Assembly: GCA_947561585.1 (NCBI GenBank)
Contig: CANNZV010000121.1
Coordinates: 62,001 to 126,000 of the forward strand
Origin: Caprella mutica
Lineage: Eukaryota; Arthropoda; Malacostraca; Amphipoda; Caprellidae
Direction of reading: 5' to 3'
DNA: 64,000 nucleotides
The stretch's first letter is position 1; every line of letters starts with the position of its first letter. The notes beneath the pieces were generated by a model. That model did no database searches and had not been told where the DNA came from. It was given only the letters and a program-made list of their open reading frames with translations. A program made the position numbers and the translations under genes. Positions 1 through 9,180 of this stretch are shown in pieces.

Positions 1-101
1 GACACCAGTCAGCCCCTCTGTAGAAGCAGCAAAAACAAACTGAGGGTGTATGCCCTGGAGCCTTACAATGTGGACAGTGTCAACCCTCCTGTGAACTACA
101 G
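1..101 (+). CDS. TSP1/CUB protein, partial exon (first in window)
   Basis: Only frame 1 is open. It ends in NPPVNY plus AG, followed by donor GTAAAA, leaving phase 2. The upstream boundary is outside the window. Confidence 0.65.
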
Positions 102-3100
102 GTAAAACTCATGGTAAATTAGTAGGGATAGTTACGAGTTATTGTTCGGTCCCACATATTCGATCATATAATTAATAAGTATATAATTTAACATTTAAAT
201 TCTTTATTTCAGTTGGTATCCATGATACCAACTGAAATAAATTGAATAATATTATATGATTTTTTCTTATATGTTCGAAAATGTGGAACCGTCCGATAAC
301 TCAGAACTTACCCTACTGATTATTCATTTGATTTCCTTCAATATAAAATTTATTCCTTCAATATTTTTCATTGAAAAAAAAATCGGAATTCTTTTCTAAA
401 AAATTTTATATCACAATCACTCAAGTCTTATATGAAGTAATTATTTAATCAATGGAATATACAAACTATTCAGTTCTTTTTATCTTAACTATTTATAATA
501 ACAAAATAATTCCTATTTAGTTTATTAAATATAGTTACTATTATGCTAATAGTGTACCATGCCCCCAAGGTACGTATCGGAACACCGTGTCACGCACTCC
601 TCCCTCAACATTCCGTGCTCCGTGTTCGTGGATGGGCCCATCCACTACTGCTTCTCCTACGTCTACGTGGCTACCAATGGGGCAGTCACGGAGGTGGATA
701 GGGTCTGTAGGCCCACCCTCAGACCCGGAGGTAAGGGGCGGGGGGATTGAAATTTGTGGGGAAAAAATAAAAGATAGGAATTTTTGGACAGTTTCACATT
801 TTCGATCGTATAAATTTTTTAAATAAAATAACGAGTTAAGTTATTATTATTATCTTTTTTTTATATGCATGATCGAAAATGTAAAATCGTACAATAATTC
901 AGAACTTTCCCTAACCAATAATAATGTCCTTTGAGTCTACGAATTGGGTAAGTTACGTATTGCCGTACAGTTATCTATTCCCGTACAATATATTGAACTC
1001 GTGAAAAAAATAGGTTTTATGTTTGTGAATTTCGTATAAATTATATAATAAGTAACAAAATTGTTAACGGTTGTTGGAATAACTTGACTTAGGGTAAGTT
1101 CCTAATTATCGGTCAGCACTACATCTTCGGTCATATAAGAAAAAAACAATATATAAATTATTATTACACAGTGCTATCTAATAGTAACAATTTTTATATT
1201 GTTTTTCTTATATGACCGAAGATGAAGAACTGATCGATAATTTGGAACTTACCCTAACCTATAATTTTTTACTGAATTATAGGATGAATTACTGAATTAC
1301 TCTTATATAGGATGTCTTTGTTTAGACCATCTATTTAATATTTCAAAAAGGTTCATTAGAATTGAATAATAATACAATGAATGCTGTGATATCTAGCCAG
1401 TCTCTAAAATTTTATTTAGAGTTAACAAACGGACAAACTTTGATGATTTCATAACCTCCAATCTATTTATAATTTAATAAAATTTCTCTCTTATAATATT
1501 TTAATCTTAAAAAGATATATTGATAGAGGTGTACATAAATACATTTGAACAGTTCAATTTACCAAGGAAGTACGTGACCACTTGCAATTATTTACACTGT
1601 TAATTGAAAAATTATTTCTGCTTTAGATGAAATTACAATGTTTACAATTGCAGTTTTATTTATCTATTACAAAACTAATATTTATTTCCTTTAAATATTA
1701 TTAAGAAATAATAAATATTTTACATACATAGGGGTAGGTTACGAATTGTCGGTCAGTTTCACATCTTCGGTCATATAAAAAACTATAATAATTATTATGT
1801 TGTTTTCAGTATCAATGCGGCATGGTTCCTGGGGTCCTTGGAGCTCCTGGAGTGAATGTTCTCCCCCCTGTGGTGAGGGGACCAGACGGAGGTACCGCCA
1901 GTGTGACAGTCCACCCCCCATGAACCGGGGGAACTACTGTCAGGTGGGGGGAATATTTTAATGAAAAGCATTCACTTCAGTTTATTTTGTTTTGTGTATT
2001 TATCATTATAATTATATATTTTTTTTATTTATTGCTAAGTAAAATAATTATGTAAATTGTATGTATTTTGAATATGGGTAAAAAACTTATTTTTATTATT
2101 GCTTAGTAATTTAATTACGTGAATTATAAGTATTTTTAAGTATAATTATATAATTTTTTTTAATTATTGCTAAGTAAAATATTAATGTAAATTGTTTGCA
2201 TTTTTAAATATCGGTAAAATAATTTTTCCATAATATGCTCTTCGTAACTAGTTTTTAATTTGTTAATGTTATTTACTTCTATTCAAAATTTATAAAATAA
2301 TACAAATTTGAATACCTACCTAAATTAATTACAAATCTTATTATTTATTATATAGAAATATATGATATTTAGAATTGATAAAACCCTTACAAATATTAAT
2401 ATTCTAAAAGATATATAAATTATATTACCTACTTTTGCTCAAATTCTTTCTAAATTAATCTATATTATATAAATTCTAAAACTGGACAGTAAAATTTATC
2501 TTTTTTCTCTCCAGGGTAACATGACAGATTTTCAACCATGTCAGAACCCTGAGTGCGATTTGCCCCCCGCACATACTACCACACAACCATCTAAGAACTC
2601 CACCAGGTGCAGTTGTGGTTGCGTCATCAATCTGGTGGAAGGTAGAGCACTCAGCTTCCAGACTGATGTGTCTAAATGTGACTACAACGCCACCTGGATT
2701 GTAAACGTGAGACTATTACTAATATTTTCATTAGGGTGAATAAAAAATACAAATTAAGATTAAATCCAATGCAGAAGAGCTCCTCTATAGTGAATGTTGA
2801 GTCCTGAGTAAGAGAACTATCCCGTATAGTGAACAAATTTTCTTTAGTCAGCCATGAATGACCATTAGTTTTCTAAAACTGATGGTCATTTAAAGTAAAT
2901 TTGTTCACTCTGGGGTAGTTCTCTTACTTAGGATTCTACATTCACTGTAGAGGAGTCCTCCTATATATTTTACATACCTTCATTTTTTCTCTGTGAGATA
3001 CACCGACTGTGCCATATAGATTAGTGAATTAGTTCTGCAAATGTTAATTTAATAACTTTCTTAACTTTAACTCCTCCAAAATAATTGTTGCGGTAGGTTT

Positions 3101-6100
3101 TTATTAAAGAGGAGCACATTGATTATTTACTCCTCTACTCCCCCAGGCCTCCTCCTCCCTCATAGAGGCCACCCTCTACCACACCTCTTTGGCTTCAGGC
3201 AGCCAGTGGATGAAGGTGAGGGATGGTAACTCTTCCATAGCTCCTCTGCTCCTCACCCTCCCCACTCACCATGAGGAGCTACAAGATGAAAAGAGGTGAG
3301 CAAAGGATAGCTTATGTGATCATCAATGCTTGCTTTTTTAACTCAATTTAGAGTAAGTTTTGAGTGTTCTAGGTAAATTCCCTCGTTGAAAATTCCACCA
3401 CGGAAAGTTCCACCAGGAAGATTCCACCATGGAAAATGGAAAATTCTACCATGGAAAATTTCACTGCATAATACTGGATTTAATTTACATCGAGTGTAAC
3501 AATAAATAATAACAATGTTTAATGACTTGAATCAACTTACTATGATAGTTGGAGTTACTTTTTTGAGAGTTTAAAGAAGGTTAAAACAACTATGACAGAG
3601 TGTATTGTTGTAACTCACAAAAACTGTTAATCCAATGCATATCCAATGTATCTCGTGAATAAATTAGCTTACTATGCGAGTTGACGCTACTTTTTTAAGT
3701 TTAGTAGTGAGTCAAAACAACTTGTAAGTTAATTTAACAACTTTTAAGTTTTTAAGATAATTGAACAACTTTTAAGTTAATTTAACAACTTTTGAGTAGT
3801 ACCTGCAACTCACCAGTCACCACCGTAGGTAGCGGCAAAATCTAACCATACAAATAAGTCAAAACAAAACATAGCTATTTGATTTAATTCAACTAATCCT
3901 TTCTCTGTGTGTAAGTAATCTATATACTCCCCAGATCACCAAAAGTGATCTATTTACCTCTCACTTCTCCCCAGATCACCATAAGTGATCTATTTACCTC
4001 TCACTTCTCCCCAGATCGCCATAAGTGATCTATTTACCTATCACTTCTCCCCAGATCGCCATAAGTGATCTATTTACCTATCACTTCTCCCCAGATCGCC
4101 ATAAGTGATCTATTTACCTCTCACTTCTCCCCAGATCACCATAAGTGATCTATTTACCTATCGCTTCTCTCCAGATCGCCACTGTTCCCTTACGAAGGAG
4201 TCATCAACAGGTACGTAGTGAAGGAGATCACCACGGAGAGGTTTGACCAAATGTCCAGGAGAGAAGTCACTGGTATTCCATTCTGGCGACTGCGTTCGTC
4301 GGACAGTTTCCTGCGATTGGAGATACACACTTTCGTGAATGTGTCCAACATTACTGCCAAACATTCACTAGGGTTTGCAATGTTGCTCAAACCAACAAGT
4401 GAGTTTTTTTTAACAATTTATTACTGACGTTAAAGGGAATATTAACACACGGGACCTTGAAGTAGCAGTCAGACAGGAAAGTGGTTCAAAGAACAAAGAT
4501 AAGCTAGAGTTTTGAGAGAACAGTTCACAGAGCAATAGGGACAGTAGAGACAATAGAGTGAATGATGTAAAATTTAAATAGTAAGAAACAGATTTAAAAA
4601 TTTAGTCACATTATTTGTATGATAGACCCTTTTCTTTTCGTCATAGTGACTAATTCACTGAGTAGCTTTTATACATCCATGAGCTTGTTACCGACTTTTG
4701 GTAGGTGACTTTGTTCATGGAGCCACTTTCCCTTCTGTCTCCTTCTTCCAGTCCCTTGTATTTAATTTCCTTTTGACTTCAGAGATATGGCAGAAGCTGT
4801 CGTTAAACCCATACTGAAATTAAAAAAAAAATGTTTGATTGAATAAAATTGATAGAGAATTGATGTTAATTTTTTAGTTAAAATGCTTTTTCAATCATTT
4901 TCAGAATCCTTCACGTCTCCACTACTGGATCATGAGCCATTCATCCCCCAAGTTAAAAAAGCAGACACATGGTACACTTACATCAACTACGTAAACATCA
5001 CCGCCTTAGCTTTCCTCATTGCCATACTACTGCTGATAATGGCGATAGTAGCAGTGCATAGCGTCAAGTACAGGGCCTACATGAAGAGAAAAGTAGAGCT
5101 GAGGTCACTCACAGAGTCTCAGGGTAGTTCAACTGACGTGTCTCTGTATGAATGTAGGTCACCTGGTAGGTTTGGGTCCCTACAAACAATCGCAGAGATA
5201 TTGTCCTTAGCCTCCATGCCTTTTAGTAGGAGAGAAGGTGCATCCTACAGTCAGTTGAACGATAGGAACTGTGTACCCCTCAGGAGTAAGTCACAAAGCA
5301 GTTCCATCAACTCAATTCCAATGTCGCCATTTTGTGGTAGTCGTGGTGCACCTGTAGCGTCATTTATGCGCAGAAAGAAAAGAGCCAACAAGTTTAAAAA
5401 GAATAGACTGTCTGCTTCTTGTGATGACTTGGAGTGTAAATTCATCTTCCCAATAAAGGAGGAGAATGTGATGACTAGTTCTATTTCAGAGACAGAGTTA
5501 AGTTCTTGCATTGACGATAGTGGAACTGAGAGTTTGAAGGTTGCACGAAGAAAAGGTAGAGTTCCCGTCATTAAGAAACCTCAAAGTAACAAAGGAAACT
5601 TCGCCCATATCAAGAAAGTCAAGAACCTGAGTCCCCAAGTGATGCGAAACAGCACCAATGATAAAAATGGACAGCCTTTGCGCCCTAAGAACTGGATGAG
5701 GGTTCGTAGAACTAACGGCAAAGAGGGCAATGGCGCACGCTCACCCCTCACACTCCCTAAAATGATGCCCAAGAACACAGCTCTTGCCAGTTCCGCTTCC
5801 GAACTCTCAACAGCTGGTGTAGACTTGGAGTATGACTACTATGACTATGACATGGGAAATGCCTCTGCCGTACCTGGTTCTTTATTCGGTCTGGACCCTA
5901 CCTTGATGCCTTGGCTTCCTTCCATCCTCAACATCGACGAAGAGGACGATGACGATGACAGTGACCTGTTCGTGGTGAACAAGGTTCCCCTAAGTGTGTC
6001 CCAAAGCACCCTGAAGGAGGAGTGTATCCCAATGCAGGAGATCAGTAAAAGGAGGTCCGAATCCCTGGCCATCAACTTGGACTCTGGAAATAACTTCAAA

Positions 6101-6256
6101 GATGCTTACATCATCAACAAAACTGAGTCACTTGGTAATAAATTAGATGATTCGCCCGAATCGAACCTCAGTGCCTCTAAGGCCATCAGTTTATCCAGCA
6201 CAGACAATTCTGGGGAAATTCCTTTTGCTGATGATGATGAAGATGAGGATTTGTGA
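1..6256 (+). CDS. TSP1- and CUB-like-domain single-pass membrane protein (3' seven exons)
   Basis: Spliced gene, 5' end outside the window. Exons 1-101, 570-730, 1810-1943, 2515-2706, 3147-3295, 4175-4398 and 4905-6256 join in one frame across GT-AG introns and give about 770 residues. Order of parts: a cysteine-containing extracellular region; a thrombospondin type 1 repeat (WGPWSSWSECSPPCGEGTRR, exon 3); a Thr/Ser linker; a CUB-like segment (cysteines in exon 4, then WMKVRDG in exon 5); one hydrophobic membrane helix near 4995-5057 followed by basic residues; then a cytoplasmic tail of about 430 residues, rich in Ser and basic patches, ending in an acidic run DDDEDEDL. Several NxT/NxS sites lie outside the membrane. 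This suggests a type I receptor or adhesion-like surface protein. I do not recognise a named orthologue and assign no ligand. Domain calls are firm for TSP1 and moderate for CUB-like. Confidence 0.8.
124..314. mobile_element. Family A fold-back MITE, copy 1
   Basis: Long imperfect palindrome. One end reads like AGGGATAGTTACGAGTTAT, the other is its reverse complement (ATAACTCAGAACTTACCCT). The middle holds a palindromic GGTATCCATGATACC core. At least fourteen related copies occur in the window, all in introns or intergenic DNA. Confidence 0.8.
570..730 (+). CDS. TSP1/CUB protein, exon with paired cysteines
   Basis: The acceptor is the AG at 568-569 after a run of C; it supplies the single base needed to complete the Arg codon left by the previous exon. 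The other visible acceptor (551-552) would put the exon in a frame without the regular cysteine pattern. The peptide contains IPCSVFVDGPIHYCFSYVYV. Donor GTAAGG follows position 730, phase 1. Confidence 0.7.
773..913. mobile_element. Family A fold-back MITE, copy 2 (degenerate)
   Basis: Arms GTTTCACATTTTCGATCGTA and its partner around CATGATCGAAAATGTAAAAT are recognisable. The outermost bases are decayed. Confidence 0.65.
1091..1255. mobile_element. Family A fold-back MITE, copy 3
   Basis: Clean termini AGGGTAAGTT and AACTTACCCT. The subterminal CTTCGGTCATATAAGAAAAA pairs with TTTTTCTTATATGACCGAAG; this is the 'CTTCGGTC' sub-type. Confidence 0.85.
1731..1790. mobile_element. Family A MITE, left half only
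   Basis: The left arm GGGGTAGGTTACGAATTGTC through GGTCATATAAAAAA is present and the right arm is missing. The truncated end runs into the acceptor region of the TSP1 exon that starts at 1810. Confidence 0.75.
1810..1943 (+). CDS. TSP1 repeat exon
   Basis: Acceptor TTTTCAG precedes 1810; donor GTGGGG follows 1943. It encodes the thrombospondin type 1 signature: the W-x-x-W-x-x-W ladder, CSPPCGEG, then the RRRYRQC strand and NYCQ. Thrombospondin repeats usually carry C-mannose on these Trp residues and bind matrix or receptor partners. Confidence 0.85.
2515..2706 (+). CDS. TSP1 end, linker and start of CUB-like segment
   Basis: Acceptor TCTCTCCAG, donor GTGAGA, phase 0 at both ends. It carries the last TSP1 cysteines (FQPCQNPECD), a TTTQPSKNST linker, then CSCGCVINL and a cysteine before NATWIVN that resembles the start of a CUB domain. 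Confidence 0.75.
2772..2962. mobile_element. Family B fold-back MITE, copy 1
   Basis: Inverted arms AGAGCTCCTCTATAGTGAAT and the complementary TTCACTGTAGAGGAGTCCTC, with inner arms GAGAACTATCCCGTATAGTG and CTGGGGTAGTTCTCTTAC. The same structure recurs at 31572-31788. Confidence 0.75.
3147..3295 (+). CDS. CUB-like exon
   Basis: Acceptor CTCCCCCAG, donor GTGAGC, phase 0 in and phase 2 out. WMKVRDGNSS matches the L-x-V-R-D-G strand seen in many CUB domains. The sequence is clearly more GC-rich than the flanking introns. Confidence 0.75.
3384..3470 (+). repeat. Short tandem repeat, about 14 bp unit
   Basis: Variants of ATTCCACCATGGAAA repeated about six times in the intron before exon 4175-4398. 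Confidence 0.6.
3715..3800 (+). repeat. Tandem repeat around CAACTTTTAAGTTAATTTAA
   Basis: About four imperfect copies of a 20-bp unit in the same intron. Confidence 0.6.
3931..4174 (+). repeat. 40-bp minisatellite carrying a 3' splice site in each unit
   Basis: Six full units of exactly 40 bp start at 3931, 3971, 4011, 4051, 4091 and 4131. A seventh partial unit at 4171 is the real intron-exon junction. Each unit contains TATTTACC, a pyrimidine tract CACTTCTCCCCAG, and then ATCGCC or ATCACC, the first bases of the exon. The repeat therefore copies the acceptor together with six exonic bases. Use of any upstream AG would bring in an early stop: TAA after two codons in units 2-6, TGA later in unit 1. 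Confidence 0.9.
4175..4398 (+). CDS. TSP1/CUB protein, membrane-proximal ectodomain exon
   Basis: The true acceptor AG is at 4173-4174 and is the last unit of a 40-bp repeat array (see the repeat at 3931-4174). Only this acceptor keeps the frame open after the incoming phase 2. The peptide contains FPYEGVINRYVVKEI and ends KPT with phase 1 before donor GTGAGT. Confidence 0.8.
4625..4822 (+). repeat. Dispersed repeat D, copy 1 (partial)
   Basis: Shares GGAGCCACTTTCC...CTTCTTCCAGTCCCTT and the end AAACCCATACT with copies at 24397-24868, 55033-55500, 56200-56585 and 59885-60030. Class unknown: no coding sequence and no clear terminal repeats. Confidence 0.65.
4905..6256 (+). CDS. TSP1/CUB protein, terminal exon: TM helix and cytoplasmic tail
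   Basis: Acceptor TTTTCAG; stop TGA at 6254-6256. The 450 codons start KSFTSPLLDHEP. A helix ITALAFLIAILLLIMAIVAV spans the membrane and is followed by KYRAYMKRK (stop-transfer). The tail has several Arg/Lys clusters and Ser-rich stretches, an EYDYYDYDMG tyrosine patch, EEDDDDDSD and the terminal acidic run. The tyrosine patch could be a phosphorylation site; this is inference. Confidence 0.85.
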
Positions 6257-6667
6257 ATATGAAGATAATTGTAAATACCTAGATTTATTAGTACTATTCA
6301 ATTTTGCATGTGTTATAGTCTTTTATGCATTAATGTATAAAAGACTTACTTCAAACTTGGTTAAGTTTCGTGATGGCTAAACTTTTCCGAACACAGTTTG
6401 AAGATAAATATTAACGCAATTGATTACTGGTATCGTTACCTCTTAGAAAGCACCATATAATGTCCAAAGATAACTAAATGTCGTACGTTACGTTTGTTTA
6501 GAAGAACTAATTTCTTTTCAGATAAATAATGTGTGAAATATTATTAAGCCTAATTTTAAGATATTTCACAAATATTACCATCAAACACATTGGATTTTTA
6601 TAAATATACTTCTACCTACTGTATATTGATGGTAATATTAAATAGGGATAAAGTCAACTGTGTAATT

Positions 6668-6879
6668 AAGGCTGCTTCGCACATCACCGCGATCCGTCCG
6701 GTACGTCACCGGTCCGTCTCCGTCACTCTCCTCTCAGTGATTCGGTGTCAGTGAAAAAATATATCGTTACATTAATTTCAATGGACCTATTCACACAGTA
6801 CCGGCTCTCATCAGTGATAAAAAATCACTGACCGGTGACGTCCCGGATGGATCACGGTGATGTGTGAAGCAGCTTTTAT
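6668..6879. mobile_element. GC-rich palindromic MITE
   Basis: Terminal inverted repeats of about 45 bp. The left arm begins AGGCTGCTTCGCACATCACC and the right arm ends GGTGATGTGTGAAGCAGCTT. Inner arms are CCGGTACGTCACCGGTC and GACCGGTGACGTCCCGG. Confidence 0.8.
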
Positions 6880-6946
6880 CCCTCATCCTAATATCATTTC
6901 TAAAGTGAATATCAATGAATTTACTCTCATTGGTATTTACTCACTA

Positions 6947-7156
6947 GGTCCAGTTCCAAGTTATTGGACAATTCTACATTTTCGGACACGTAGCTTTGTA
7001 AAATTATAATTATTTTTCACTTTTATTTCAATTAGTATCCATGTAATCTTCAGGTATTATGGATACGAATTCAAATAAAAGTAAAATAATAGTTATGATA
7101 TATTTTTACTGACGTGTTCGAAAATGTAGAACTGTCCGATAACTTGAAACTTACCC
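6947..7156. mobile_element. Family A fold-back MITE
   Basis: Arms CCAAGTTATTGGACAATTCT and GAACTGTCCGATAACTTG are followed by the terminal TTACCCT. The central pair is TTAGTATCCATG and its complement. Confidence 0.8.
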
Positions 7157-7310
7157 TATCAACTTATAATCAAATACTCTACATTTTTTAGGCGGATAGA
7201 TGTGTACTTTCACTAAATTGGAATAATATTAATTGAAGAAATCTAAACAGTGCGAAAGTTTTATTATATTTATATTATCAAATTCTTTTTAGATTTAAAA
7301 TTTTCTATCC

Positions 7311-7640
7311 TGAAGCTGTCTGTGGTGAATGGAAATGCGGTTAATGTTTCCTTCAACTGTTGTAATTTGGCTTATGAATTGTCTTTTGGAAGACAAGACA
7401 ATTGAAATTTTTCTTAGTTGTATATTTTAAAGTATAAATTTAGTCCTTTTACTCATGAATGTTAGGTAGGTTCTTTACCATATTTGATCTTCATTTTTAC
7501 CATGTTTATCATTTGTTTATCGCTACTTACAGTTTTAGAGGATAGCGCTAGGGTTATGCTCTTCAACTACGAGGTCTTAGATTTTGTGTGAGATCTTCTC
7601 TGCCTCTTCATTTTCCTCTTCTCACTACCAGCGTACTACT
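7311..7640 (+). repeat. Dispersed repeat D, copy 2 (other end of the element)
   Basis: Contains CCTGAAGCTGTCTGTGGTGA, GTTTTAGAGGATAGCGCTAG and GAGGTCTTAGATTTTGTGT, all shared with 24397-24868 and, reversed, with 55033-55500. Confidence 0.7.
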
Positions 7641-7865
7641 ATCCACCAACTAATGGTAAATTATCATTCATACCTTTGCATCCGTCCTACTGTATTACAG
7701 TATGAATTTCAACATATCAAAGCTTTCAATACAAGGTATTAATGAACTAAATTTATTTCGCTAACTAGTTCTTTGTTTATGAGGTTAAACTTTCACTCAA
7801 GTTATCCTCAATTATTATAAGTTATTCCTATGGAGGATATGTGCTATTGTATGATATAATCCAAA

Positions 7866-7933
7866 GACCACACAGTTAATTGATGCAATGACTGTCCGTG
7901 TGATGGCGCTGTCTCTTTGCATTGGCTATTATT
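7866..7933 (-). repeat. Single copy of the GCCAATGCAAAGAGACAGCG unit
   Basis: Reverse complement of the 40-bp unit triplicated at 59277-59396. The adjacent GTGTGATGGCGCTG and ACACAGTTAATTGATGCAAT are shared as well. Confidence 0.65.
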
Positions 7934-8982
7934 TGTGTTAGGAGTCACAACTGACTATAAAAAATATCTCTGTTGTTTAGTCAATTTCACCTGAAATATT
8001 TTCTATGTTTATTAAACTATTAGCAATAATATGAACAAATAATGTAACTTAAATCATTCTAGTCAATATTGTGTTCTATTTAATTTAATTGCTGATATCT
8101 ATTTTATTGAATATCTTATTGTTTTTATTTTGTTATTTCCGATATTTTTCTTTAATTATTACAGTTTTTTATTATTAAATTAGGAGAGTGTCTTTCTTTT
8201 AAAATATCAACATAATAACGAAATGTAAATTCTGTTATTTTTGTAATTTTCCAATGCATTATACATAAGGATGAAAAAACTTAATTTAATTATCCAACAT
8301 TTATTTTTAAATTCGAAGGAAAAATAAAAAGGTAAGCTTTTTGTGAATAAATATATATATACTTTACATGGTAGTTGGGATTGCATTTAGGTTTTTTTGC
8401 CAATTACCGACTGCGATATATTACCGAGCGAAAAAATCACGTGCGGCGTACTCGGAAATGCATCTAATATAGACCAATAAAATAGAGTAATTGTAAAGTT
8501 ATTAATATTGAAAATGCCTTCAATATAAAACTTTCAAAGTAACGTCAATAGGAAATATTATTTTTTTTGAACACAATAAAATACTTAAAAGTTTTAGAAA
8601 TTAAACTGTTGAAACTCTAAATGGTGAATAAATATTTAGAATAACTAAAAATATTAAACACATTTTTGTTTGGAAGATAAATATGCCTTGTATTATTAAA
8701 TATTTACTTGAACAATTCTATTTAAAAAAAAAATTGATTTTTTTTAAATATTTTTTTTTAAATATTTTAATATATAAATATAAAACAGTTTATGATCACT
8801 TTGTTTACTATATTGAATTTAGATAAAAAATATTCTCTATGAAACGAGCTGTTATAAGTTAATTTATGTATTTGGTTTAACGATGGATATGACATCGAAA
8901 TTTACAACTGACCAGTTATTTATCCTCCAAATCATCAATCAATGCCAACTCTGACTAGGTAGAACTACAAATTCTCTTTCGT

Positions 8983-9180
8983 TTATTTTGTTTTGAAGTC
9001 TTCAAGCAGTTTCACCTGCTGGTCTCTGTCATCTCCTCGGTAGGCCAGCTTGTTCTCTGCCTTCCTCTCCTCCAAATCAGCTGATATTTCACTCACGTCA
9101 CACTCGGACAGATCTTTGCCCTTGCCGTAGAAAATGTCCTCTCTGTAGACTTTGTTCTTCTGTCGGTATGTTCCGTGAAT
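8983..9180 (-). CDS. FAXDC2-like exon 6 (stop codon)
   Basis: Acceptor CTTGTTCTAG. Begins IHGTYRQKNKVYREDIFYGK; a charged C-terminus ends LLEDFKTK, TAA at 8985-8983. Confidence 0.9.
   Translation of the reverse strand: MHGTYRQKNKVYREDIFYGKGKDLSECDVSEISADLEERKAENKLAYRGDDRDQQVKLLEDFKTK

Larger units (their letters stand above)
6257..8982. other. Intergenic region between the TSP1/CUB gene and the hydroxylase gene
   Basis: The two genes converge here. Apart from the palindromes and repeat D listed separately, the rest is AT-rich sequence with no coding exon that I can support. No consensus AATAAA close behind the TGA at 6256 is obvious. Confidence 0.6.

Noticed and set aside
587..826. Alternative frame through the exon at 570-730
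   Set aside because: It lacks the regular cysteine pattern, and the phase from the first exon is satisfied by the acceptor at 568-569 in the other frame.
3931..4174. CRISPR-like array
   Set aside because: Units are contiguous 40-bp repeats without unique spacers, in a eukaryotic intron at a splice site.
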